DNA from: Amorphoplanes digitatis
Lineage (GTDB): Bacteria > Actinomycetota > Actinomycetes > Mycobacteriales > Micromonosporaceae
Direction of reading: 5' to 3'
Assembly: GCF_014205335.1 (NCBI RefSeq)
Contig: NZ_JACHNH010000001.1
Span: forward strand, 1,116,001 to 1,180,000
Length of the DNA: 64,000 nt
The notes beneath the pieces were generated by a model. The model saw nothing but the letters and a program-made list of their open reading frames with translations. It was not told the DNA's origin and did not search any database. Of this stretch, positions 54,262 to 63,468 are shown piece by piece (positions within the stretch are counted from its first letter, which is position 1; every line of letters starts with the position of its first letter). Made by a program: the position numbers and the translations under genes.

Positions 54262-54501
54262 TTAGTTGGAGTTAGACATCATGTCCGCGCCGCGCCAAAC
54301 GAACTCAGGGTCCGCCACGTACTGAACCGTGATCTTCACCAGGTCCTCGGCGTACCTGTTGGCGTGGTGTCCGCAGAACACCAGCTCGCTGCCACCAGCC
54401 AGGGTCAAACGGAGCTTTCCGGCTGCATTGCAGCGGTCGCACCGTTCATCGGCTGCTGGTCCGGCCACCGTTCCCGCCGGCGGCGTGAGAGTCGGGGTCA
54501 T
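54262..54501 (-). CDS. DUF7455 zinc-ribbon protein
   Basis: A 79-aa protein whose conserved core, ERCDRCNAAGKLRLTLAGGSELVFCGHHANRYAEDL, supplies a CxxC...CxHH metal site typical of DUF7455, found next to the principal sigma factor gene in streptomycetes and relatives. Function unknown. ATG 54501 has an excellent AGGAGGAAGG site; the frame extends 11 codons further but without support. The N-terminus is a short flexible Pro/Thr segment. Confidence 0.88.
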   Translation of the reverse strand: MTPTLTPPAGTVAGPAADERCDRCNAAGKLRLTLAGGSELVFCGHHANRYAEDLVKITVQYVADPEFVWRGADMMSNSN

Positions 54502-54721
54502 CGCCTTCCTCCTCTGGTCGTCACCGATGAACATGTTCCTCGGCTACTGCTCACCCATCGTGCAACACCTCTGGCCGTTGCAGCCTTCCCACAGTGCCCC
54601 GGGGGGACCCAAGTCACACGTGGTTGGGCTAGTGTGCCGTGCTCCAAGGGTGCCACGTCAACGATCACTTCTGCACTACGGTCTGTTCACCACCGAACGA
54701 TGTACGGCTGGTGACCAAACA

Positions 54722-54778
54722 GGCACGGACGGTTGACTGGAGGGCCCGCCTTCCAGTATTGATCAAGGTGTCCGTGCC
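54722..54778 (-). terminator. nested inverted repeat after sigA, probable terminator
   Basis: Outer arms GGCACGGAC / GTCCGTGCC (9 bp, perfect) enclose a smaller CTGGAGGG / CCTTCCAG hairpin. It lies 13 bp beyond the sigA stop codon. Confidence 0.6.
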
Positions 54779-54791
54779 CGCAACGAACCTC

Positions 54792-56363
<1,572 letters not shown>

Positions 56364-56635
56364 GAATGACCTTCCGGAGGGCGATGAAACACGGCCGTGT
56401 GCCCAGCGCAGCGCGCGGCGGAACGAGGCTGGCCGGTGTGGTGTGGGAGCCCTCGGGACGCGGACTGGCCCGCTGGCGGCTGTCCGTGAAGCGTGGGCAG
56501 GGGTGAATTGTAGCGCCGTCCGGCGAGATCCTCCCGCCGCAGCACGCCACCGGCACGCCGCGGGTGCTCCCGAGGGGGTCGCCGGGCTCGATGTAGGTAC
56601 CTGTCGGGAGAATGATATCGGCTGAGAGGACGGTC

Positions 56636-57454
56636 ATGGTGGCTGTGGAATCCGGGGCATCGACGCCGGACGCGTTGCTCGAGATCGCCGTGCGGATCGC
56701 GCGGGAGGCGGCCGGCACCGCCCGGCGGATGCGCGCCGAGGCGATCACCGACGTGCGGACCAAGAGCACCGACACCGACGTGGTGACGGCGGCCGATCGC
56801 GCGGTCGAGCGGCAGGTGGTCGACGCGCTGGCGGCCGAGCGCCCGGGCGACGGCGTGCTCGGCGAGGAGTACGGCGCCTCCGACTCCGCCGGCGCCGTCC
56901 GGTGGATCCTGGACCCCATCGACGGCACCGTGAACTACCTCTACGGCCTGCCCCAGTACGCGGTCTCGCTCGCCGCCGAGGTGGACGGCGTCGTGGTGGC
57001 CGGCGTGGTGCGCAACGCGGCGACCGGCGAGGAGTGGACGGCCACCCTCGGCGGCGGCGCCTGGCGCGACGGCCGGCGGCTGAGCGGCTCGGTGCGTACC
57101 GGCCTGGACCAGGCGCTGGTCGCCACCGGGTTCGGCTACGACCCGGCCCGGCGCGCTCACCAGGGCGCGGTGCTGGCCGGGTTGATCACCCGGGTGCGTG
57201 ACATCCGCCGCCTCGGCGCGGCCGCGATCGACCTCTGCCTGGCGGCGGAGGGCGGCGTCGACGCGTACTTCGAGAAGGGGCTGAACCCGTGGGACCACGC
57301 CGCGGGCGGCCTGGTCGCCGCGGAGGCGGGCCTGCGGGTCTCCGGACTCGGCGGCGCCGCCGCGGGCGGGGACATGCTCGTGGCGGCCCCGCCGGCGCTG
57401 TTCGACGCCCTGCACGACGCGCTCGTCGAGCTGGACGCCGCCGGCGGCCCGTGA
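56636..57454 (+). CDS. suhB: inositol monophosphatase family protein
   Basis: Mg-dependent, Li-sensitive phosphatase of the IMPase/SuhB family, 272 aa. The active-site residues are present: E of GEEYG, DPIDGTVNY (metal-binding Asp-Asp) and the C-terminal NPWDHAAGGLVAAEAG. Likely substrate is inositol 1-phosphate, needed for mycothiol and phosphatidylinositol lipids. ATG 56636 follows GAGAGGAC. In M. tuberculosis suhB lies between cei and ppgK-sigA, and the same sigA-suhB-cei order is seen here (ppgK missing). Confidence 0.92.
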   Translation: MVAVESGASTPDALLEIAVRIAREAAGTARRMRAEAITDVRTKSTDTDVVTAADRAVERQVVDALAAERPGDGVLGEEYGASDSAGAVRWILDPIDGTVNYLYGLPQYAVSLAAEVDGVVVAGVVRNAATGEEWTATLGGGAWRDGRRLSGSVRTGLDQALVATGFGYDPARRAHQGAVLAGLITRVRDIRRLGAAAIDLCLAAEGGVDAYFEKGLNPWDHAAGGLVAAEAGLRVSGLGGAAAGGDMLVAAPPALFDALHDALVELDAAGGP

Positions 57455-57458
57455 GCCC

Positions 57459-57995
57459 TCAGGAGTTCTTCTTGGGCGCGACGCACGCGCCGACCGGCAG
57501 CTCGGGCTCGCCGAGCTCGACCAGCGACTGGTTGACCTCGGTGGTGGTGGCGAGCTGCTGGAAGTCGCTGCCGACCACGATGTCGACGATCGCGCCCTTG
57601 CGCTTGGCGTCGTACTGCACGTCGGCCTGGTTCAGGAAGTACGCCCGCAGCAGCCACGCCGAGCCGACCGCCTCGGGGCCGTACCGCATGACCGCGACGC
57701 CGTCGACCTTCTTCTTGTTCTCGGCCGGCTTCTGCGCCTTGAACCGCCGGTTCTTGAACTCGTTGGTGACGCTGTCGGCCAGCCCCGCCGTGTCCGTGCC
57801 GTTGAAGACCTTGACGGTGACCTGCTCGGGGTCGTCCGGCAGGGTCACGTTGGCCATGACCGAGCCGTCGGGGCAGCCACCGCCGACGACGGCGTCGCCC
57901 TGCGTGTCGCGGACCAGGGCCACGACTACGAAGATCACCGCGGCCACGGCGAGCACGCCGACCACGACGAGTGCTCGGACGCGGGCAAAGCTCAT
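57459..57995 (-). CDS. cei: LytR_C domain envelope protein, Cei orthologue
   Basis: A 178-aa membrane-anchored protein. One N-terminal helix (VRALVVVGVLAVAAVIFVVVALV) is followed by an extracytoplasmic LytR C-terminal domain (VTVKVFNGTDTAGLADSVTNEFKNRRFKA ... VAVMRYGPEAVGSAWLLRAYFLNQADVQYD ... AIVDIVVGSDFQQLA). In M. tuberculosis the gene between suhB and DUF4193 (Rv2700, Cei) has this structure and is needed for cell envelope integrity. Position and domain support the orthology. ATG 57995 follows GGGAG. Converges on suhB. Confidence 0.85.
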   Translation of the reverse strand: MSFARVRALVVVGVLAVAAVIFVVVALVRDTQGDAVVGGGCPDGSVMANVTLPDDPEQVTVKVFNGTDTAGLADSVTNEFKNRRFKAQKPAENKKKVDGVAVMRYGPEAVGSAWLLRAYFLNQADVQYDAKRKGAIVDIVVGSDFQQLATTTEVNQSLVELGEPELPVGACVAPKKNS

Positions 57996-58384
57996 GGAAC
58001 CGGCTCCCGGGGTCAGCTCGATCGGCCACCGTCCAGTACCGGACGGGGTATGCGGTGAGGTTAGCGTCTGTCCGCCAAGCCTGCGGAAAGAGGGAATGCT
58101 CCCGGCGCGCCGACGATGATCCACGCGCTCATACCCCTACTTTGATGTCGCCTCAGTCACATCGGGAACAATTGGCCGCCCGCGCGCGTACAAGCCACGC
58201 ACGGGGGCGGTATGGTGCCGCGTTTGCCGGGGCAGTTTCATCGAGGGGGATGGGGCACCTCGGCGGACGGATTTCTCCCAGCCGACCAGGGCCGGGAGAA
58301 AAGTCCGCCGGAACCGGGAACCGAAACGTCGTCGCGGGCGTTACTTACGCCAAGTGACACATCGATACAGGAGAGTGAAAACCG
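57996..58384. other. structured leader between cei and the DUF4193 gene
   Basis: About 390 bp between divergent genes. A strong hairpin lies at 58261-58310. -10-like elements (TACTTT near 58138, TATGGT near 58210) could drive a long leader. Confidence 0.5.
58261..58310 (+). promoter_or_regulatory. long hairpin in the DUF4193 leader
   Basis: Two stacked perfect 8-bp stems: CGGCGGAC (58261-58268) with GTCCGCCG (58303-58310), and TTTCTCCC (58272-58279) with GGGAGAAA (58294-58301), separated by a 3/1-nt internal loop. The loop is 14 nt. No plus-strand gene ends upstream, so it is a leader structure or the 3' end of a small RNA. Confidence 0.65.
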
Positions 58385-58681
58385 ATGGCCACCGACTACG
58401 ACGCTCCGCGTCGCGACGAGGTCGACCTCGGCGAGGACAGCCTCGAGGAGCTCAAGGCCCGCCGCGCCGACTCGCAGTCGGGCGCAGTGGACGTCGACGA
58501 GGTCGAGGTGGCGGAGAGCTTTGAGCTCCCCGGTGCCGACCTGGCCGACGAGGAACTGACCGTCAAGGTGCTGCCGATGCAGACCGACGAGTTCCGCTGC
58601 GCCCGCTGTTTCCTCGTGCATCACCGCAGCCAGCTCGCGGTCGAACGCAACGGGGAACTGATCTGCCGCGAGTGCGCCTGA
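58385..58681 (+). CDS. DUF4193 family zinc-ribbon-like protein
   Basis: A 98-aa acidic protein. Its C-terminal FRCARCFLVHHRSQLAVERNGELICREC supplies two CxxC pairs, presumably a zinc site; the N-terminus (ATDYDAPRRDEVDLGEDSLEELKARR) is conserved in actinobacteria. Small, abundant proteins of this family have no assigned function. ATG 58385 follows GGAGAG. It is preceded by the hairpin leader and followed by a terminator. Confidence 0.9.
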   Translation: MATDYDAPRRDEVDLGEDSLEELKARRADSQSGAVDVDEVEVAESFELPGADLADEELTVKVLPMQTDEFRCARCFLVHHRSQLAVERNGELICRECA

Positions 58682-58704
58682 CCGGCGCGCTCGCGAGCAG
58701 GACC

Positions 58705-58727
58705 CCCGGCCGTCGCCGACGGCCGGG
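58705..58727 (+). terminator. terminator of the DUF4193 gene
   Basis: CCCGGCCGTC-GCC-GACGGCCGGG, a perfect 10-bp stem with a 3-nt loop, 23 bp after the stop. Confidence 0.85.
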
Positions 58728-58842
58728 TCAAGCAACGACCCCCGATACCCTCCGGTGCCCGTTTGGCGGGCAGCCTTGACTGGGTATCGGACCCTGACCA
58801 GGGGTACGCGAAAGATCCGACAGTGGATGCGGGAGGTCGACG

Positions 58843-59691
58843 ATGAGCCGCCCAGATGACGACTCGGCACAGTCCGCGGATCCGGGGCGTGAGCTCGTCA
58901 AGGTCGATCCCGCCGAGGCGGCCGACGGCGCCGAGGCCGGCTCCGGCATCGGCGCCACCGTTGCCGCGCTGTCCGCCGGCGACCTCGAGCCGGCCAAGCG
59001 CCGGCACCTGCTCGCGAGGCTCGTCGGCGACGTCCGCCGGCGCGGGCTGGGCCAGCTGTTCCGGCCCGGTTCCGCCATGCGCTGGATGACCGAGGCGGTC
59101 GCCGACATAGCGCCGCACGTGCCGGTCCGCGACCTGGCCACCCTGCGCCGCCACTACGACGGCCTGGAGGGCGACGCGCTCGCCGAGCGCCTGGTGCGTA
59201 ACGCGGCACTCGCCGCGGCCGGGGTCGGCGCGGCCGGCGGCGGCGTGGCGTCCCTGGAGTGGGCCGCGACACCGACCCTGCTCTCCGTGCCGGTCCTGCT
59301 GGCCGCGGAGACCGTCGCCGTGGTCGGCATCGAGCTCAAGCTCGTCGGCGAGCTGCACGAGGTGTACGGCAGGCCGGTCGCCGGCAGCGCCGTTCAGCGC
59401 GCCTCGGCGCTCATCCAGTCCTGGGCCGGCCAGCGCGGCGTCAACCCGTTCGTGCCCGGCATCGGCGTCGCCACGGTGCTCGGCACCACGGCCCGCCGGG
59501 AGCTCCAGGGCACGCTGCTGCGCCGCTTCGGGCGCAATCTGACCACGCTGGGACCGTTGCTCACGGGCGCGGCCGTGGCGAGCTATCTGAACCGGCGCGC
59601 GACCCTGCGCCTGGGCGAGCAGATGATCAAGGACCTGCGCCGCAAGGGCCCGGCGGTCATCGACGCCGGGGTCCCGGAGATCAGCTCCTAG
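58843..59691 (+). CDS. conserved hypothetical protein
   Basis: Not recognised with confidence. The 282-aa protein has an acidic N-terminal part (about 1-50) and a helical region with [35 protein letters not shown] hydrophobic stretch follows ([56 protein letters not shown]), probably membrane-associated, then a second hydrophobic segment ([30 protein letters not shown]). The [12 protein letters not shown] motif resembles EcsC-type proteins, which I mention only as a possibility. ATG 58843 follows GGGAGG. Its stop overlaps the converging DUF3093 gene by 11 bp. Confidence 0.7.
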   Translation: MSRPDDDSAQSADPGRELVKVDPAEAADGAEAGSGIGATVAALSAGDLEPAKRRHLLARLVGDVRRRGLGQLFRPGSAMRWMTEAVADIAPHVPVRDLATLRRHYDGLEGDALAERLVRNAALAAAGVGAAGGGVASLEWAATPTLLSVPVLLAAETVAVVGIELKLVGELHEVYGRPVAGSAVQRASALIQSWAGQRGVNPFVPGIGVATVLGTTARRELQGTLLRRFGRNLTTLGPLLTGAAVASYLNRRATLRLGEQMIKDLRRKGPAVIDAGVPEISS

Positions 59692-60166
59692 GCCGCAGCA
59701 GGGCGGTCGCCAGCTCGACCGGGTGCCGGGTGCTGACCACCCAGAACGGCGTCGGGTCGGCCGGGTCGTCGAGCAGCACCTGCACCGCGCCCTTGATCCA
59801 TGGGCGCTGCACGACGAACGCCAGCGGGTGCGAGCCGACGCCGAGCACCTCGCGCTTGCCGTCCGCGTCCAGCGGCACGACGTCGGCGATCACGTCCAGC
59901 GGCAGCCGCGCGTCGTCGACCTGGAACTCCGTCGCCGTCACCGCGACCCGGATCCGGTCCGTGCGCCACAGCAGCAGCAGTGACACCGGCAGCAGGACCG
60001 CGAACGGCACCCAGGCGCGCAGCCCGGTGCCGCCCAGCCAGATCTCGGCGGCGAGCAGCGCGGCCACGGCGGGCCCGGCCACCCACGCGAACCACGGGAT
60101 GCGCAGGCGCTCGGCGTACACCGGGCGGGCGGGCGCGGTGGTGCGTGCGGAGGGCTCTGCTGTCAC
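59681..60166 (-). CDS. DUF3093 membrane protein
   Basis: A 161-aa protein with two membrane helices ([20 protein letters not shown] and [19 protein letters not shown]) and a C-terminal beta domain ([29 protein letters not shown] ... [44 protein letters not shown]), the DUF3093 pattern. The actinobacterial counterpart lies next to dut (Rv2698). The GTG start is set by a TACCGT -10 box 7 bases upstream, indicating a leaderless mRNA. Confidence 0.88.
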   Translation of the reverse strand: MTAEPSARTTAPARPVYAERLRIPWFAWVAGPAVAALLAAEIWLGGTGLRAWVPFAVLLPVSLLLLWRTDRIRVAVTATEFQVDDARLPLDVIADVVPLDADGKREVLGVGSHPLAFVVQRPWIKGAVQVLLDDPADPTPFWVVSTRHPVELATALLRPRS

Positions 60167-60173
60167 CCTGGTT

Positions 60174-60179
60174 ACGGTA
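60174..60179 (-). promoter_or_regulatory. -10 box of a leaderless promoter (DUF3093)
   Basis: TACCGT on the minus strand, 7 bases before GTG 60166. Confidence 0.6.
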
Positions 60180-60257
60180 CGGCGCGCCTCCGCTTCCGGC
60201 CACGGCAGGATGGCAGGGTGGGTGCCGCTCACCCGACGAGAAACCGAGGAAGCGATC

Positions 60258-60734
60258 GTGACCGAGACCGTGGCCGTGCAGCTCCGCCGGCTCGACCCCG
60301 ACCTGCCGCTGCCGGCGTACGCCCACCCGGGCGACGCGGGCGCCGACCTGGTCGCCGCCGAGGACGTCGAGCTGGCGCCGGGCGAGCGGCGGTTGGTGCG
60401 TACGGGCATCGCCATCGCCCTGCCCGAGGGCTACGTCGGCCTCGTGCACCCCCGCTCCGGGCTGGCCGTCCGCCTCGGCGTGACCGTCCTCAACGCGCCC
60501 GGTACGGTCGACGCCGGTTACCGCGGCGAAATTCTGGTGAACCTGGTCAATCACGACCCGGCGGACACCGCGAAGATCTGCCGGGGTGACCGCATCGCCC
60601 AATTGGTCGTGCAGCGGGTCGAGCGGGCGGTCTTCCAGGTGGTCGACGAGCTCTCCGACACCGCGCGCGGTGCCGGTGGGCACGGCTCGACCGGCGGACA
60701 CGTCGCCCTGCCGGCGCAGCAGAAGCAGTTCTAG
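60258..60734 (+). CDS. dut: dUTP pyrophosphatase
   Basis: Hydrolyses dUTP to dUMP, keeping uracil out of DNA and feeding thymidylate synthesis. The 158-aa trimeric-type enzyme has all five motifs: motif 1 [12 protein letters not shown], motif 2 [10 protein letters not shown], motif 3 [21 protein letters not shown], motif 4 [13 protein letters not shown] and the C-terminal arm [14 protein letters not shown] 60258 follows GAGGAAG. DUF3710 starts 21 bp downstream. Confidence 0.96.
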   Translation: MTETVAVQLRRLDPDLPLPAYAHPGDAGADLVAAEDVELAPGERRLVRTGIAIALPEGYVGLVHPRSGLAVRLGVTVLNAPGTVDAGYRGEILVNLVNHDPADTAKICRGDRIAQLVVQRVERAVFQVVDELSDTARGAGGHGSTGGHVALPAQQKQF

Positions 60735-60755
60735 TCGAAGAAGGTGGCAACGCAG

Positions 60756-61478
60756 ATGTTCTCCCGCAAGCGCGGCGGCCCGAAGCACGTGCGCCCGGAC
60801 GACGCACCACAGTCGGCGGCGCTCGCCAAGAGCATGGGCGACGGCCCGCCGCCCGAGTTCGGCCCCTACGACAGCTCGCAGGCGCCCGACGGGGTGCAGC
60901 GACTCGACCTCGGTAGCCTGCTGATCCCGGCGGTCGAGGGCGTCGAGGTGCGGGTGCAGGCGAACCCGGACGGCGGCATCGAGCAGATCGTGCTCGTGCA
61001 CGGCGACAGCGCGCTGCAGCTCGGCGTCTTCGCCGCGCCCCGCAGCGAGGGCATCTGGGACGAGGTGCGTGCCGAGATCGCCACGGCGATGAAGTCCGAC
61101 GGCGCCGCGCCGCAGGAGTTCGACGGGCCGTACGGCGTCGAGCTGGCCGCCCGGGTCGAGACGCCCGAGGGGCCGGCGGACGTCCGGTTCGTCGGCGTCG
61201 ACGGGCCGCGCTGGATGGTCCGCGCCCTCTTCCAGGGCCAGGCGGCCGCCCAGCCGAGCGCGGAGGGCGTGCTCGGCGAGTGCCTGCGTGGCCTCGTGGT
61301 CGTCCGCGACGAGGAGGCCCGGCCGGTCCGCGAGGCGCTGCCGCTGCGGCTGCCCCGGGAGATGGCCGAGCAGGCCGAGGCGCAGCACGCCGGGCACGAC
61401 CACGCCGCCCACGACCACGACCACGCCGGGCACGACCACGCGCTGCCGCCGCAGACCAACGGGCGCCACGCGCACTGA
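60756..61478 (+). CDS. DUF3710 protein with histidine-rich tail
   Basis: A 240-aa protein. The DUF3710 core is recognised by VQRLDLGSLLIPAVEGVEVRVQANP, LVHGDSALQLGVFAAPRSEGIWDEVRAEI and DVRFVGVDGPRWMVRALFQGQAA. The last 30 residues form a His/Asp tail (GHDHAAHDHDHAGHDH) with at least ten histidines, likely to bind Ni, Zn or Co. ATG 60756 is chosen; GTG 60744 would lie within the ribosome-binding region. It follows dut and precedes the OB-fold gene, the usual actinobacterial order. Confidence 0.88.
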   Translation: MFSRKRGGPKHVRPDDAPQSAALAKSMGDGPPPEFGPYDSSQAPDGVQRLDLGSLLIPAVEGVEVRVQANPDGGIEQIVLVHGDSALQLGVFAAPRSEGIWDEVRAEIATAMKSDGAAPQEFDGPYGVELAARVETPEGPADVRFVGVDGPRWMVRALFQGQAAAQPSAEGVLGECLRGLVVVRDEEARPVREALPLRLPREMAEQAEAQHAGHDHAAHDHDHAGHDHALPPQTNGRHAH

Positions 61479-61620
61479 TCGAGGGCGGCCCCGGTGAGAT
61501 ACGTCACCGGTGGCCGTTCCGGCGTACCGTTGACGGACGGCACCTGCCCACACTGTGTGCCGTCCGCCGGGTCCCCGCCGGCGTATTCCACGGCTTGCCG
61601 AGGAAGGTGGCACCGAGGTC

Positions 61621-62001
61621 ATGTCGACCGATGAGCGCACCACCGGCCTGCGCCGGTTCTTCGAACGGCTGACCGCCTCCGAGGAGGAGCTGAACGCGCA
61701 GGAGTTGCAGCGCGACAGCGCCAAGTGCGGAGCGATGCCGGCCGGTCAGTGCCACCGCGGCGAGGTCGTCTCCGTGTCCGGCCGACTGCGCACGGTGGCG
61801 TACACTCCGCGCACGAACCTGCCGACGCTCGAAGCGGACCTCTACGACGGCAGCGACGTGGTCACGCTCGTCTTCCTGGGCCGCCGCTCCATCGTCGGCA
61901 TCGAACCGGGCCGTCAGCTCACCGCCCGCGGCCGCATCGCCCTGCGCGACGACCGCAAGGTCATCTACAACCCGTACTACGAGCTGGAGGCGCCCCGGTG
62001 A
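61621..62001 (+). CDS. OB-fold nucleic acid-binding domain protein
   Basis: A 126-aa protein. After a short helical N-terminus (TGLRRFFERLTASEEELNAQEL) an OB-fold of the tRNA-anticodon/RecG-like type follows (HRGEVVSVSGRLRTVAYTPRTNLPTLEADLYDGSDVVTLVFLGRRSIVGIEPGRQLTARGRIAL). It probably binds nucleic acid. The gene neighbours (DUF3710, DUF3159) are constant in actinobacteria. ATG 61621 follows GGAAGGTGGC. Its stop overlaps the DUF3159 start (GTGA). Confidence 0.88.
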   Translation: MSTDERTTGLRRFFERLTASEEELNAQELQRDSAKCGAMPAGQCHRGEVVSVSGRLRTVAYTPRTNLPTLEADLYDGSDVVTLVFLGRRSIVGIEPGRQLTARGRIALRDDRKVIYNPYYELEAPR

Positions 62002-62795
62002 CACCCGGCAGCGAGCCCCGTCACGTCGCGCACGAGTCCGTTGAAGAGAGGGTCGCCGAGGAGTTCGTCGAAGAGCTCGAGCTTCACCCGGTCAAGGAGG
62101 AGCCGGACGAGGAGCCGTTCCCGTCGATGAGCGAGCAGATCTCCGAGCAGCTCGGCGGTGTGCGGGGACTCATCGAGTCGAGCATCCCGGTGCTCGCGTT
62201 CGTGCTGCTCAATGTGCTGCTCGGGGAGAACGGCCTGGACCTGGGCAAGAAGACGGCGCTGTACTGGGCGATCGGCGGCAGCCTCGGCTCGGCGGTGGCC
62301 ATCGGCGTGTACCGGCTGGCCCGTAAGCAGTCGGTGCGGCACGCGGTCAACGGCGTCCTCGGCGTCGCGATCGGCGCGTTCCTGGCCTGGCGCACCGGCG
62401 ACGCCAAGAACTTCTACCTGCCGGGCATCCTGCTGACCCTCGGCCAGGTGGTCGTCCTGATCGTGTCGGTCGCGGTCCGCCGGCCGATCATCGGGTACGT
62501 CTGGGGCGTGCTGGCCAACGGCGGCAAGCACGACTGGTTCGACAACCCCCGGCTGTTCCGCACGTTCCAGTGGCTGACCCTGGTCTGGGCGGCGTCGCTG
62601 TTCGTCCGGGCGGGCGTGCAGGGCTGGCTCTGGCTGGCGGACGAGGCGAACGCCATCGGCGTCGTGCGGATCCTGATCAGCTGGCCCATCTACGCCGCGA
62701 CGTTCGCGTACACCGCCTGGGCGGTGCACCGGGTGACCTCGGCCACCCGGCCCGCCGACGAGGAGCTCGAGGAGGCCAAGGCCCCCCAGGCCTAG
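61998..62795 (+). CDS. DUF3159 membrane protein
   Basis: A 265-aa protein with an acidic N-terminal segment of about 50 residues (EERVAEEFVEELELHPVKEEPDEEP) and six or so membrane helices, carrying the DUF3159 signature (IESSIPVLAFVLLNVLL ... GVYRLARKQSVRHAVNGVLGVAIGAFLAWRTGDAKNFYLPGIL ... HDWFDNPRLFRTFQWLTLVW). Function unknown. Translation is coupled to the OB-fold gene through the GTGA overlap. Its stop overlaps the converging trkA gene by 4 bp. Confidence 0.9.
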   Translation: MTPGSEPRHVAHESVEERVAEEFVEELELHPVKEEPDEEPFPSMSEQISEQLGGVRGLIESSIPVLAFVLLNVLLGENGLDLGKKTALYWAIGGSLGSAVAIGVYRLARKQSVRHAVNGVLGVAIGAFLAWRTGDAKNFYLPGILLTLGQVVVLIVSVAVRRPIIGYVWGVLANGGKHDWFDNPRLFRTFQWLTLVWAASLFVRAGVQGWLWLADEANAIGVVRILISWPIYAATFAYTAWAVHRVTSATRPADEELEEAKAPQA

Positions 62796-63466
62796 CCGAT
62801 CTCGCGGGCGTCGCCCAGCACCACCGCGCGGACCGCGCCCTCGACCTCGGTGGTGCAGACGAAGATCAGCTCGTCGCCGGCCTCCAGCGGGTCGTCGGGC
62901 GTCGGCACCAGCACCCGCTTGCCGCGCACGATGGCCACCAGGGCGGAGTCGCGCGGCATCGGCACCGCGCGGATCGGCTTGCCGACGTACGGCGCCGTCG
63001 GCGGCAGGGTGATCTCCACCAGGTTCGCCTCGCCCTGCCGGAACGTCATGATCCGGACCAGGTCGCCGACGGTGACCGCCTCCTCGACCAGCGCCGCCAT
63101 CAGGCGCGGCTTGCTGACCGCCACGTCGACGCCCCACTGCTCGGTGAAGAGCCACTCGTTCTCGGCGCGGTTGACCCGGGCGACCACCCGGTTGACCGCG
63201 AACTCCGTCTTGGCCAGCAGCGAGCAGACCAGGTTGGCCTTGTCGTCGCCGGTCGCGGCCACGACCACGTCGCAGCCGGCCACGTCGGCCTCCTCGAGGC
63301 TGCTCAGCTCGCAGGCGTCGGCCAGCACCCACTCGGCCTCCGGCACCCGCTCCGGGCGCAGCTGGCGCGGCTGGCGCTCGATCAGCATCACCTGGTGGCC
63401 GTTGCCGATCAGTTCCTGTGCGATCGAGCGGCCGACGTTGCCGGCGCCCGCGATGGCGATCCGCAT
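62792..63466 (-). CDS. TrkA potassium-uptake regulatory protein (CeoC type)
   Basis: Cytoplasmic regulator of Trk/Ktr-type potassium uptake, 224 aa. It has an N-terminal RCK/TrkA-N domain with the nucleotide-binding MRIAIAGAGNVGRSIAQELIGNGHQV and ATGDDKANLVCSLLAK, and a TrkA-C domain (LVEITLPPTAPYVGKPIRAVPMPRDSALVAIVRG). It lies 2 bp after another trkA gene, the mycobacterial ceoB-ceoC arrangement. In M. tuberculosis the pair (CeoB/CeoC) is needed for potassium uptake. Confidence 0.92.
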   Translation of the reverse strand: MRIAIAGAGNVGRSIAQELIGNGHQVMLIERQPRQLRPERVPEAEWVLADACELSSLEEADVAGCDVVVAATGDDKANLVCSLLAKTEFAVNRVVARVNRAENEWLFTEQWGVDVAVSKPRLMAALVEEAVTVGDLVRIMTFRQGEANLVEITLPPTAPYVGKPIRAVPMPRDSALVAIVRGKRVLVPTPDDPLEAGDELIFVCTTEVEGAVRAVVLGDAREIG

Positions 63467-63468
63467 GG

